The translations under genes and the position numbers were made by a program. The notes under the pieces are model-generated. The model saw only the letters and a program-made list of their open reading frames with translations. It searched no databases and was not told the DNA's origin. Below are positions 22,338 to 33,294 of a stretch of DNA of 64,000 bases, piece after piece; positions within the stretch are counted from its first letter, which is position 1; each line of letters begins with the position of its first letter. The stretch comes from Okapia johnstoni (taxonomy: Eukaryota > Chordata > Mammalia > Artiodactyla > Giraffidae), in assembly GCA_024291935.2 (NCBI GenBank), contig CM044309.1:6324001-6388000 (forward strand), given 5' to 3'.

Positions 22338-22960
22338 GCTGCCAGTTTTTTTACTGCCCACTATATGCTAGGCAATTTACATGCATTATCTTATGGTTAT
22401 AACAATTCTGCGAGTTAAAGCATTATCATCTCTATTTTATAAATGACAGAATAAAACACCAGAAAGACTGAATAACATACCCAGTTCAGTTCAGTCGCTC
22501 AGTCGTGTCCGACTCTTTGCGACCCCGTGAACTGCAGCACGCCAGGCCTCTCTGTACATCACCAACTCCCGCAGTCTACCCAAACCCATGTCCATCGAGT
22601 CAGTGATGCCATCCAACCATCTCATCCTCTGTTGTCCCCTTCTCCTCCCGCCCCTAATCCTACCCAGCATCAGGGTCTTTTCCAATGAGTCAACCCTTCG
22701 CATGAGGTGGCCAAAGTATTGGAGTTTCAGCTTCAACATCAGACCTTCCAATGAACACCCAGGATTGATCTCTTTCAGGATTGACTGACTGGATCTCCTT
22801 GCAGTCCAAGGGACTCTCAAGAGTCTTCTCCAACACCACAGTTCAAAAGCATCAATTCTTCGAATAACATACCCAAGGACACACAAATAAGAGAGGAGTA
22901 GTCAGTATTCAAATAGAGATCTGACTACACCCAAGCTTGATTTTGTTGTTCAAGGCTGCC
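22338..22960 (+). repeat. MIR SINE, interrupted by BovB
   Basis: ctatatgctaggcaatttac, gcattatcatctctatttta and (after the BovB) acccaaggacacacaaataa follow the MIR core in order. The MIR resumes after 22861 with no loss apart from the duplicated target site. Confidence 0.72.
22484..22861 (-). mobile_element. Young 5'-truncated BovB with perfect TSD
   Basis: 378 bp of BovB 3' end. The 14-bp direct repeat GAATAACATACCCA stands at 22470-22483 and 22862-22875. The ORF2 C-terminal frame is open across the entire copy (131 codons with flank) and CpGs are largely retained. Recent insertion. Confidence 0.93.
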
Positions 22961-23204
22961 TCTCTGCCACAGAAGGGGCTCAGCTGCCTGTCTAGATCCT
23001 AGGAAATCCTAGGAGATCCAATTCCCATTTCAAAATGAGAAGGCAGGCTGTCTGAAAACATATCTACAATAACTGAGTTTTTGTAGTTTCTGTGCTAACA
23101 AAACATTCCATTTTACATCATGAAAGGAGCTGTAGTTGCATGAAGTTGCATGGGTATAAGACTAATTCCTACTTCTGAGGACTTATTTAATTGCCAGTAC
23201 AAAA

Positions 23205-23318
23205 CAGTGTGTGTGTGTGTGCTAAGTCACTTCAGTCGTGTCCAGCTCTTTGTGACCCTATGGACTCCTCTGTCTATGGGATTCCCCAGGCAAGAATAAT
23301 GGAGTGGGTTATCACTCT
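23205..23318 (-). mobile_element. Bov-A monomer SINE
   Basis: gtgtgtgtgtgtgctaagtc followed by the Bov-A body to ggagtgggttatcactcttc, without tRNA head. Confidence 0.85.
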
Positions 23319-23332
23319 TCCAGGGTTTGTTC

Positions 23333-23541
23333 ATTGTTTAGATGCTCAGTCGTGTCTGACTCTTTCCGACCCCATGGACTGTAGCCCGCCAGGCTCCTCT
23401 GTCCATGGGACTTCCCAGGCAAGAATACTGGAGTGGGTTGCCATTTCCTACTGGAGGAGATCTTCCTGACCCAGGGGTCAGAATCTTGTGTCCTGCATTA
23501 GCAGGCAGATTCTTTATCATTGAGCCATTTGGGAAGCCCTT
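23333..23541 (-). mobile_element. Bov-tA SINE
   Basis: Full minus-strand copy from tgtttagatgctcagtcgtg to the head at tcattgagccatttgggaag. Confidence 0.92.
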
Positions 23542-23544
23542 TTT

Positions 23545-23760
23545 AAAACTGATCTCAGTGCTAACACCCCGACTCTGCTATCACCCTGCTGTTTAAATCA
23601 AAAACATAGGAATCATCCTTAATTCTCCTTTTGCTCATCATTCATACTCAATGCATCGTCATGCCTTAGCTCCAATTATACAGTAAATTGAAATTCTTAA
23701 TTCTCCTGCCACTTCTTAGTCCAGGGCACCCACGAGAAATTATAAGATTTTCCAACCCAC
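23545..23760 (+). repeat. L2-like LINE relic
   Basis: aggaatcatccttaattctc and surrounding pyrimidine-rich wording match a common ancient CR1/L2-type mammalian LINE. Strongly diverged. Confidence 0.45.
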
Positions 23761-24427
23761 CTCTGTGCTGTACATATGGTTACTATTCTCTCTTCCCCAA
23801 CTAGTGAGAAATGTTTTTTTTTTTGTTTAACTATAATAAAATAGATGTAATTTAAAATTTGCCATTTTAATCATTTCAACTGTTGGATTTGGTGACATTA
23901 AGTACATTCACATTGTTATGCATCCATCACCATCATCCATCTCCAGCACTGTTTCATAATTACAAACTGAAATTCTGTATGTATTAAATAATAACTCCAC
24001 ATACTCCTCCCATTTCTTGATAACCACTGTTCTACTTTCTGTCCATGAATTTGACCTCTCTAGCTACCTGGTATTAGTGATATCATACAGTATTTGCCCT
24101 TCTGTGTCTGGTTTATTTCATTTAGGATGTTTTCAACATTCATGATGTTACAGCATGCAATATTACATATGCAATTTTTAAAGTTGAATACTATTGCATT
24201 GAATATATATACTACATTTTGCTTATCCATTGATTCACTGATGAACATTTGGGTTGCTTCCATCTTTTAAATATTATAAATAACACTGTTATAAACATTG
24301 GTGTATAAAAATCTATTTCAATCTCAGCTTTACATTCTTAAAGGTTATATGTAGAAGTAGAATTGTTGGATTATATGTCAATACTACGTACAATTTTTTG
24401 AGGAACCGTCCTACTGTTTTCCTCAGT

Positions 24428-24637
24428 AAAAGTGAAAGTGTTAGTCATTCACTCATGTCTGCCTCATTGCGACCCCATGGACTGTAGGCCACCAGGCTCT
24501 TCTGTTCAAGGAATTCTCCAGGCAAGAATACTGGAGTGGGTAGCCATTCCTTTCTCCAAGTCATCTTCCCAACCCAAGGATGGAAGCCCAGTCTCCCACA
24601 TTGCAGGCAGAATTTTTACCTTCTGAGCCACCAGAAT
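24428..24637 (-). mobile_element. Bov-tA SINE
   Basis: aagtgaaagtgttagtcatt to the head at ttaccttctgagccaccaga. Inserted in the antisense L1. Confidence 0.9.
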
Positions 24638-24660
24638 CCTTATTATTTTTCATTCCCACA

Positions 24661-25264
24661 TGTAGGGAAAAAGCAAATTAGCCAAGATGGTGGTGGTCAG
24701 CCTCCTTTGCTGCATGTTTTGTAAAATTGATTATGTAACAGCTGAGATCACTTATACCACTGTACCTGTGTGTCACAAGGTATTTGCTTGGCCAGAGCTA
24801 CCATTGTTCTATAAGCATATATAAAGTGAAAGTCGGTCAGTTGTGTCCGACTCTTTGTGACCCCATGGTTTATACAGTCCATGGAATTCTCCAGGCCAGA
24901 ATACTGGAGTGGGTAGCCTTTCCCTTCTCCAGGGGATCTTCCCAAACCAGGGATTAAACCCAGCATATATAAGCTTCACCTGAAAAGCCCTTGAGGCTAA
25001 GCTAGGGCTACGTTAGGCCTGCATTATGGTGGTAAGGCTGTGGTACGGCTGTGTCCCCAGGGCCAACCAGGAGAGGAGAGAAGGCAGCGTGTCTGCTGCT
25101 GCTCCAGCTGCTGTGCCCGCAGAGAGAAGAAACGTGTCTGCAGTTCCGATGGCTGCTTGAGTCTTCTCCTAGCTCCCCCGCTCAGGCCTTGCCTACCCCG
25201 GGTTCAGTGAACAGTGAGAGACAGCAAGACAGTTGGCGTAGTTGGCAGGATGAACAGCAAGACA
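24661..25264 (+). mobile_element. Endogenous retrovirus LTR with primer-binding-site-like sequence
   Basis: Starts TGTAGGG (24661) and has an LTR-type end ...AGCAAGACA at 25231. Then come two bases and TGGCGTAGTTGGCAGGAT (25234-25251), which complements the 3' end of tRNA-Ser at all but about one position. A TATA-like catatataag lies in the middle, split by a SINE. The last 11 bases of the LTR (ACAGCAAGACA, 25221-25231) recur at 25254-25264 just before the flanking L1 resumes. No gag, pol or env sequence is present. A 5-bp target duplication (ancestral ccacc) is plausible. Confidence 0.72.
24825..24961 (-). mobile_element. Partial Bov-tA SINE in the LTR, TSD visible
   Basis: Minus-strand SINE of 137 bp. 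The direct repeat AGCATATATAA stands at 24814-24824 and 24962-24972. It interrupts the TATA-like region of the LTR. Confidence 0.9.
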
Positions 25265-25404
25265 CCGCCAGTCATGCACAGGGGGTTCTAGTTCTCCACA
25301 TCTTCTCTAACACTTGCTATTTTCTGTTTATTACTGTGTTTATAAAAGCGATCCTAATGTGTGTGACATGGCATGAGCTGTCTTTTTAAAAGTAGATCAA
25401 CTTA

Positions 25405-25830
25405 CATCATTCATTTGATTACAGCCTTTTAGCAGTTATCCACCAACTTATTATAAAATTCAAACTAATTACTACTGCCCCAAAGTCCATGCACAGTCAT
25501 TGTTAACCACTTAACTTCTTTTCACAGTACCTTCTCTTGACATTCCAGGCACATAGTTGTTTGTTTTCCATTTCGGGAGCAAGCTAAATTCTTTTCTGCC
25601 TTTGGGCATTGCATTTAATTTTCCTATGTATGAAATACAAAAATACATTTCTCTTCATATTTAAAAATTGAGTTCAAATTAGATTTCTTCATAGAAAACT
25701 TCCCTGACTCCACTCTATGATTACCACAATATCGCATAGCAGTCCATTTAAATCTTTCACTGCATTTATCATAATCACTACACAGGAGCTTTGGTTTTAT
25801 ACATACTTTATCTTTATGTTCCCATCTAAC
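25405..25830 (+). repeat. L2-like LINE relic
   Basis: cagccttttagcagttatcc ... gcctttgggcattgcattta ... gaaaacttccctgactccac ... ctttcactgcatttatcata follow the order of an L2-type 3' region. Diverged. Confidence 0.5.
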
Positions 25831-26335
25831 TGGATAGGAGTAACACCTAAAAGAGTTTATGGTATTTTCTGATCTTGGGTAATTAGAATAATAAGGATAG
25901 CTAACCTATATATTAATGCCCAATTGATTTCACAGTTGAAAATAGTCTTACTGTTTCCTGCTCAATGGGTTAACTACTTGAGTATTCATTCCTTCCCCAC
26001 CCCTAAAACACACAACTAGGCCCCAACTGGAGTTCTCAAACTCAACATTGAGAGCATCAAATATGAATAGCACACTTGTTTATCACATTCACAGAAAAAG
26101 TAACTTCCATGCACCTCTAGATAAGCTCTAGGAAATACAGAACAAGGTAAAATGTGAGTGACAACTTGGATCACTGTTGGGAAAGAACTTCGCAGTTTTT
26201 AGGTTTTATCATTGCTAGTTCATATTATATCTTTCTCCCCACACCTGGAAATAAACATCAGTATGGACTTGTTTTTTACTACTTGAAAAGTGCTGTTAGG
26301 AAAACATTGATATCCAGTGTAAATAACACACCAAT
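25831..26335. other. Unique sequence
   Basis: Nothing recognised. Confidence 0.45.
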
Positions 26336-26337
26336 GT

Positions 26338-26853
26338 TAACATTTATTAATTCAGGCAGTGTGCTCATCTCTCTTGCTATATTAGGTCATGCAACTATTA
26401 CAAGCTTGTGAGGTTGGTATTATTATCTTCATCTTACAGGTGAGCAAACAGATTGAGAATGGTTAATAAACTTGCTCAGGGCTAGCTCAGAGAAGGTAAG
26501 TAGATATTCGGGAATACAAGTCTCAGCAAGAATCTAAAATGACTCTTGAGCTTGCTGCTGCTGCTGCTAAGTCGCTTCAGTCATGTCCGACTCTGTGCGA
26601 CCCCACAAACGGCAGCCCACCAGGCTCCGCCGTCCCTGGGATTCTCCAGGCAAGAAGACTGGAGTGGGTTGCCATTTCCTTCTCCAGTGCATGAAAGGGA
26701 AAAGTTAAAGCGAAGTCGCTCAGTCGTGTCCGACTCTTAGCGACCCCATGGGCTGCAGCCCACCAGGCTCCTCCGTCCCTGGGATTTTCCAGGCAAGAGT
26801 ACTGGAGTGGGGTGCCATTGCCTTCTCCAACTCTTGAGCTTAACCACTGCCAA
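26338..26853 (+). repeat. MIR SINE, interrupted by Bov-A2
   Basis: tattattatcttcatcttac, gtgagcaaacagattgagaa and (after the insertion) cttgagcttaaccactgcc match the MIR core and 3' part. Confidence 0.68.
26554..26829 (-). mobile_element. Bov-A2 dimeric SINE with TSD
   Basis: Two Bov-A units in tandem (26554-26690 and 26700-26829) with a ctgctgctgctgct start. The direct repeat ACTCTTGAGCTT stands at 26542-26553 and 26830-26841. CpGs are well retained. Confidence 0.93.
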
Positions 26854-27054
26854 ACGCCAAGGATTCTCTGGCAAATCTAACCTTTATTATCTAAGATTAA
26901 AGATGATCTACAATGGTCATTCTAGGTCAGAAAACAGCTGTCTACCTTCACACAGCGGAATCCCATCAGTGGTAAGATGGGCCATTTCACTGTAAAAAGC
27001 AAAATACAAAAAAAGCAAATGATAAGCACATTAAGCATCACCTTCTGCCCAACA

Positions 27055-27284
27055 GGCTTCCCAGATGGCGCTAGTGGTAAAGAACCTGCCTGCCAAGGCA
27101 GGAGACATAAGAGACGTGGGTTTGATACCTTGGTTGGGAAGATCCCCTGGAGGAGGGTATGGCAACCCACTCCAGCATTGTTGCCTGGAGAATCCCATGG
27201 ACAGAGGAGGTTGGTGGGCTATGAGTCCATGGGGTCACAAGGAGTCGGGCACCTGAAGTGACTTAGCACAAACCCACGCACGCA
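27055..27284 (+). mobile_element. Bov-tA SINE with TSD
   Basis: Head ggcttcccagatggcgctag. The direct repeat TCTGCCCAACA stands at 27044-27054 and 27285-27295. Same long subfamily with the agacataagagacgtgggtt insertion. Confidence 0.94.
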
Positions 27285-27295
27285 TCTGCCCAACA

Positions 27296-28020
27296 ACCTA
27301 TATGCTACCAGTTCCAAAGAGACAGTGTGAGCCGCTCTGACAAGGCTAGAAATTATGATTCTCTAGACGTTCGAAAGTCAAATCTTCTAAAAATAAAATT
27401 TTAAGTTTTCCTTCAAAACATCAGTGTTCTGAAGACAAAGGAGAGGTATCTTCTGTCTCTCTGATCTCTGCCACATGGTAAGAAAAGAGGTTTGATATTG
27501 CCAATCCACTTTTATATTTTAATTTTGGAAGCACTCAACATAAAGTCAGTTTGATGTGGGGGAGATGAGTTAATGAGGTTAGATTCTCATGATATAAGCC
27601 CAGAAAACAGTGTGAAAAGAGCAATAACATTTAAAAACAACAAAAAACACGTATTCCACTTTCAATACTGGGTGGTCTCACGAAACAGCTTTCTCTCTCC
27701 AGGGACAATCCTGTGCTTCAGAATCTTGAAAGCATCCTTTGACCCTAGGAGTATATAGTTCCTGGAAATGTAATTTTTTTTTAAAGGGGAGTAGCATAGC
27801 ACTGAAGGTTGAAAGAGTTTAATATTTGTTATAATTAAGATAATTAAAAAGTCAAATGCTTTGCGACATTAGAAACTTGTTTTTTCAAAATAAGGTTATC
27901 TGTGTTCTAAAAATACACATGCTTTAGGGTTAATGAGTTAATAAAAATTTCTTAAGGGTTAAAGGCCCTATTCCAGGTTCCTCTAAAGAATAAGGGTTTT
28001 AAAACTCAAGCAAATCTCTT
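27296..28020. other. Unique sequence
   Basis: No recognised repeat or gene. Confidence 0.45.
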
Positions 28021-28024
28021 CCAT

Positions 28025-28330
28025 TGTGGGTTAATTCAACAAGTATTAATATTTACTGAAAAACTATAATGTATAGGTTTTTGACTAGGGTTTGGGGTCG
28101 TATCAGTGACTAATCCATGAGTAATCCTTGGTCTAATGGAACTTACAGGCTGATGGCTGGGAAGACAAGCATTAAGACAGTAACAAGGGCTTTAAAAGAA
28201 TGGAGTATTGTAAAAGTCTAACTAAAGGATCTAATTTAAATGTCAAGATACGAAGGCACATGGAATAAACTGATAGCTCAAGTGAAACTTGAAATATAAA
28301 ATTAGAAGAGAAAGCGAGGCTCCTATTAAG
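28025..28330 (-). repeat. Ancient repeat relic, perhaps L2-type
   Basis: ttcaacaagtattaatattt ... gtctaatggaacttacaggc ... gacaagcattaagacagtaa ... tgatagctcaagtgaaactt matches the order of a common ancient mammalian repeat. Family uncertain. Confidence 0.4.
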
Positions 28331-28409
28331 GAGACAGATGAGCAGGTACAAATGCCCAGGTGCTTGCGAAGAAGCTGTAACACGTGTGAACATTATTTGA
28401 CATCTGTCC

Positions 28410-28868
28410 CATCAACACAATTCTAACTTCCCTGCCACATGGTTACGAGCAAGTAATTGTACATGCTTTTTATGAATATAATATGATGGAAGGGATGCTG
28501 CCAGACTTTTGAGGCTGTGTTAGAAAAGGTAATACAGTCTCTGCCTGGTTCTCTCTTTTGGGAGACTCAACTGGGGAATCCAAGCTCCATACTGTGAGGA
28601 AGCACAAGCTACGTGTAAAAGCCACACACAGATGTTCTCAGTGACAACTTCATCTAAAGCCTCAGCCAACCAGTCAGCATCAATTGCCAAGAACTGAATA
28701 ACGTGCTTTCAAGTGATTCCTGCTCCTAGCCTACGTGTAGTTCTCTCAGAGACAAGCTCCCTTGCTAAGCCTTGCCCAACTTACAAATTTGTGAGCTAAA
28801 TTCACGTCACTGTCTTAACCCACTAAGTTTTGGGGCAGAATGTCTCATTGCAATAGATAACTAGGGCA
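28410..28868 (+). mobile_element. MLT1-type LTR (ERVL-MaLR) relic
   Basis: 3' wording ttaacccactaagttttggg and caatagataactagggca is diagnostic for the end of MLT1/MaLR LTRs. Upstream ccatactgtgaggaagcaca fits too. Solitary, with no internal region. Confidence 0.75.
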
Positions 28869-28976
28869 TCGTGAAGAGCTCCGAGTTTTCAAGAAACTGA
28901 AAGAAAGTTACTCTGGCTGAGAGGGAATGAATCTACAAAAGAGTTATATCACAAGATTATTCAACAACTGGTATCA

Positions 28977-31083
28977 GTTCACTTCAGTCACTCAGTCACG
29001 TCTGACTCTTTGCAACCCCATGGACTGCAGCATGCCAGGCATCCATGTCCATCACCAACTCCCGGAATTTACTCAAACTCGTGTCCATCGAGTCGGTGAT
29101 GCCATCCAACCATCTCATCCTCTGTCGTCCCCTCTCCTCCCACCTTAAATCTTTCCCAGCATTAGGGTCCTTTCCAATGAGTCTGTTCTTCGCATCAGGA
29201 AGTATTGGAGTTTCAGCTTCAGCATCAATCCTTCCAATGAATATACAGGACTGATTTCCTTTAGGATGGACTGGTTGGACTTCCTTGCAGTCCAAGGGAC
29301 TCTCAAGAGTCTTCTCCAACACCACAGTTCAAAAGCATCAATTCTTCGGCACTCAGCTTTCTTTATAGTCCAACTCTCACATCCATACATGACTACCAGA
29401 AAAACCATAACTTCGACTAAAAGGACCTTTTTTTGGAAAGTAATGTCTCTGCTTTTTAATATGTTGTCTAGGATTATCACAGCTTTTCTTCCAAGGAGTA
29501 AGCGTCATTTAAGTTCATGGCTGCAGTCACCATCTGCAGTGGTTTTGGAGCCCCCCAAACTAAAGTCTATCACTGTTTCCATTGTTTCCCCATCTATTTT
29601 CCAAGAAGTGATGGGACTGGAAGCCATGATCTTAGTTTTTTGAATGTTGAGTTTTAAGCCAACTTTTTCACTCTCTTCTTTCACTTTCATCAAGAGGCTC
29701 TTTAGTTCTTCACTTTCTGCCATAAGGGTGGTGTCATCTGCATATCTGAGGTTATTGATATTTCTCACAGCAATCTTGATTCCAGCTTGTGCCTCATCCA
29801 GCCCAGAATTTCCCATGATGTACTCTGCATATAAGTTAAATAAGCAGGGTGACAATATACAGCCTTGATGCACTCCTTTCCCGATTTGGAACCAGTCTGT
29901 TGTTCCACGTCCAGTTCTAACTGTTGCTTCTTGACCTGCATACAGATTTCTCAGAAGGCAGGTCAGGTTTTCTGGTAGTCCCATCTGTCTATGAATTTTC
30001 CACAGTTTATTGTGATCCACACAGTCAAAGGCTTTGATGTAGTCAATAAAGCAGAAGTAAATGTTTTTCTGGAACTCTCTTGCTTTTTCAATGATACAGT
30101 GGATGTTGGCAATTTGAACTCTGGTTTCTCTGCCTTTTCTAAATCCAGCTTGAACATCTGGAAGTTCACGGTTCACATACTGTTGAAGCCTGGCTTGGAG
30201 AATTTTGAGCCTTACTTTGCTAGCGTGTGAGACACATGCAATTGTATGGTAGTTTGAGCATTCTTTGGCATTGCCTTTCTTTGGGATTGGAATGAAAACT
30301 GTCCTTTTCCAGTCCTGTGGCCACTGATGAGTTTTCCAAATTTGCTGGCATATTGAGTGCAGCACTTTCACAGCATCGTCTTTTAGGATTTGAAATAGCT
30401 CAACTGGAATTCCACCACCTCCACTAGCTTTGTTCATAGTGATGCTCCCTAAGGCCCACTTGACTTTGCATTCCAGGATGTCTGGCCACAAGTGAGTGAT
30501 CACACCATCGTGATTATCTGGATCGTGAAGATCTTTTTTGTACAGTTCTTCTGCGTATTCTTGCCACCTCTTCTTAATATCTTCTGCTTCTGTTAGGTCC
30601 ATACCATTTCTGTCCTTTATTGATCCCATCTTTGCATGAAATGTTCCCTTGGTATCACTAATTTTCTTGAAGAGATCTCTAGTCTTTCCCATTCTATTGT
30701 TTTCCTCTATTTCTTTGCATTGATCACTGAAGAAGGCTTTCTTATCTCTCCTTTTCTTTGGAACTCTGCATTCAAGTGGGTATATCTTTCCTTTTCTCCT
30801 TTGCCTTTAATGTCTCTTCTTTTCCCAGCTATTTATAAGGCCTCCTCAGGCAACCATTTTGCCTTTTTGTATTTCTTTTTCTTGGTGATGGTCTTGATCA
30901 CTGCCTCCTGTACAATGTCACGAATCTCCATCCATAGTTCTTCAGGCACTCTATGAGATGTAATCCCTTGAATCTATTTGTCACTTCCACTGCATAATCG
31001 CAAGGAATTTGATTTAGATCATACCATGATAGTCTAGTGGTTTTCCCTGCTGTCTTCAGTTTTAGTCTGAATTTTGCAATAAG
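28977..31083 (-). mobile_element. BovB LINE, 2.1 kb, with long RT frame
   Basis: 5'-truncated BovB covering the reverse transcriptase and C-terminal region through the 3' tail (low-coordinate end, cagttcacttcagtcactca). It lies in the same transcriptional sense as MMP16. Confidence 0.94.
29505..30692 (-). pseudogene. BovB reverse transcriptase, 395-codon open frame
   Basis: One open frame spans the RT domain: QDWKRTVFIPIPKKGN (about 126-141), QAGFRKGRETR (about 181-191), FCFIDYIKAFDCVDH with the first catalytic Asp (about 217), HQGCILSPCLFNLYAE (about 275-290) and LRYADDTTL with the catalytic Asp pair (about 319-320). The N-terminal endonuclease is missing by truncation. The C-terminus is shifted to another frame after about 29505 (continues in 29145-29480 and 28996-29325). 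Hence a retrotransposon pseudogene, though the RT core residues are retained. Confidence 0.9.
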
Positions 31084-31084
31084 G

Positions 31085-31625
31085 AGTTATATGATAAAAT
31101 TATGCAAAAACATTTGTAGGGCTTTAATTTGAAAAGCAGAAAAGGATTTTAAGTCTTTTAGTTATATAATCAAATTTGTACTAGAAAAAATATCATTATG
31201 ACTGCTGTATAAACAATTAATTGAAGGGAATATGATCACAAGTGAAACAGTTAGTAAATGCAATTCTGAGCTGACATACAGATTAGGGGATGAATTAATG
31301 ATATCTTTCAGAGGTAGACACAACTCTGCAAAGCTGTAAAGTATGTTACAGGTATTATTACATGATTATTACTACTATCTTATTTAAGCTTGGTGCATAT
31401 TCGGGTTTTTTGTTCTGTTTGTTTTTTGTAAAGAATGGTAGGCACTAGGATACATGGAAATAGCAAAGTGTTTGCCATCAAGGAGTTCATAGTTGAGTCA
31501 TCAGAGAAAAAGCAAATATTCTGATAGAATCTTATATGGACACTATAGGTAAACCTGCATAGGGCTATCAAACCTCACAAGATAATGGCAACAGAATTTA
31601 AACATAACTTGAAAAACATTTTAAC
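31085..31625. other. Unique AT-rich sequence
   Basis: Nothing recognised. Confidence 0.45.
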
Positions 31626-31629
31626 ATTT

Positions 31630-32240
31630 TTATAAAAAGGCTCCTCTGTTCCCTTTCCATCTTCAAGTTCACCTCCCTAGGCCAGGCTTTCTTTACTTGT
31701 ACTTGAATACTCTGACACTTTCCTAATTGCCTCATTCATTTCCCAGCTCCATTTCTTTCCATCTTAATCTACCCTATTTAGTACTGAAAGATTAATTATC
31801 CTAAAATATCATTTTCTTCTTTTAACTTTCCTGTTCAAGACATTATGATTGCTATCATTTACTTCCTGTACTGGTTTAAAACTTGTTATCCTTGCATTTA
31901 ATGAACTTCAAAAGTTCATACACATCTACTTCTGCAAACTCAACTCTGTCTAAAAACCTATATACTCCCTGGATATTGTCCAAAGTGGTATATTTATGGA
32001 ACAGAGAATGTTTCCTGGGCTCTGCATATGTTCACGCCAGCCCCATACCACTATTGTTCTGAATATACCATAATGGTACGGTGATCAATTCCTCATCTTC
32101 CTTGGCTTTGGTATCTCCTCTTAAATATATGTTCTTTGAGCTATACCCACTCTCTACCATAAACTCTGTTTTCTACTTGCTGGATTCCTCTCACCTCCTA
32201 TCATGTCTTATAATTTATGTTTAAAACACTTTCAAGACAC
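31630..32240 (+). repeat. L2-like LINE relic
   Basis: Pyrimidine-rich wording with tttctttccatcttaatcta, ttaactttcctgttcaagac and tgggctctgcatatgttcac resembles L2-type 3' regions. Weak. Confidence 0.4.
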
Positions 32241-32557
32241 TAGCTCAAAGTCTGCAACAGGCATCAATGGTAGTTTTTCATCTATCCTGAGGAAGTCCCT
32301 AACTGATTATCTATGCAAATTGCTACCTTGTCTTCACTTTAGAAATCCATGGATTAGTTTTCCTAATGGAGCAAGTGTTACCTATACATATCAACAGAGT
32401 CTGCATTCCCTCACCCTTAATTGACTTCTCTATGGCAATGTGGCAGGTAAGCTACACCTGTGTCATCCTACACTACCCGGAAATATGAACAGTAATATAA
32501 CAAGAATAACAAAATTATAAGGGCTATGCATTTCGAGGGAAACTGTGGGACAGAGAG

Positions 32558-32761
32558 GCTTCCCTGGTGGCTCAGAGGTAAAGAATCTGCCTGCAATGCA
32601 GGAGATGCAGATTTGATCCCTGGGTCGGGAAGACCCAGGGCATGGCAACCCACTCCAGCATTCTTGCCTGAAGAATTCCATGGACAGAGGCGCCTGGTGG
32701 GCCACAGTCCATAACGTCGCGTGAGTCGGACATGACTGAAGAGACTTAGCATGCATGTACA
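32558..32761 (+). mobile_element. Bov-tA SINE with TSD
   Basis: gcttccctggtggctcagag head. The direct repeat GTGGGACAGAGAG stands at 32545-32557 and 32762-32774. A short deletion after gggtcgggaagaccc removes part of the linker. Confidence 0.94.
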
Positions 32762-32774
32762 GTGGGACAGAGAG

Positions 32775-33200
32775 AGGGAAATTAGAAGTAGGATGCAGAG
32801 GGGAAGAGAGAACACGAAAGAGGAGAATGAAGCATGAACAGTAGGAGCACCAAAGGAGAGATATCGGCTACAGAGGAAGAGCAGATACTAGGAAGTAGGA
32901 AGAATCCAAGGCGTCATTGAAGTTGTGAGGGAATTATTTCAGGTCATATCCCTTAAGAGTAATAAAACCTAAGAAAAAAATAACATTACAAAGTACTAGC
33001 AAAGTTGCTAAAAAACAGGCCTACTTCCATACTGTGAAAGGCATTTAAATATACATAATATGCTGAGGAATTATTTGGAATAAAGTAGATATAAATATCT
33101 ATACTGCAAATTTATTTCTGCATATATCCCTTAGAGAAATTTTTGTGCATGTATAACAGGGTAATTGTGCACAAATGTTTATAACAGTATTTCTTTACTA
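32775..33200. other. Unique sequence
   Basis: Purine-rich, no gene or recognised repeat. Confidence 0.45.
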
Positions 33201-33228
33201 GAAAAAAGAAAGAAAGAAAGAAAGAAAA
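33201..33228 (+). repeat. (AAAG)n microsatellite
   Basis: gaaaaaagaaagaaagaaag-type run of about five units. Confidence 0.85.
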
Positions 33229-33294
33229 CTTCTAACTAGAGAATGAAATGATTAGAAAACTGCAGTGTAATATGTCAATAGAACACTACGTAAG

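Larger units (their letters stand above)
23812..25400 (-). mobile_element. Antisense L1 fragment, interrupted by SINE and LTR
   Basis: Pieces 23812-24427, 24638-24660 and 25265-25400 read as one minus-strand L1: ttttgaggaaccgtcctact, cattcccac, gcacagggggttctagttct, cctaatgtgtgtgacatggc. SINE 24428-24637 and the LTR 24661-25264 split it. Confidence 0.78.

Noticed and set aside
25051..25389. GC-rich 112-codon open frame
   Set aside because: It lies within the ERV LTR and antisense L1, and the composition explains the open frame. No protein family recognised.
29505..30692. A 395-codon open frame as a host gene
   Set aside because: It is the reverse transcriptase of a BovB LINE, 5'-truncated and frame-shifted at its C-terminus.
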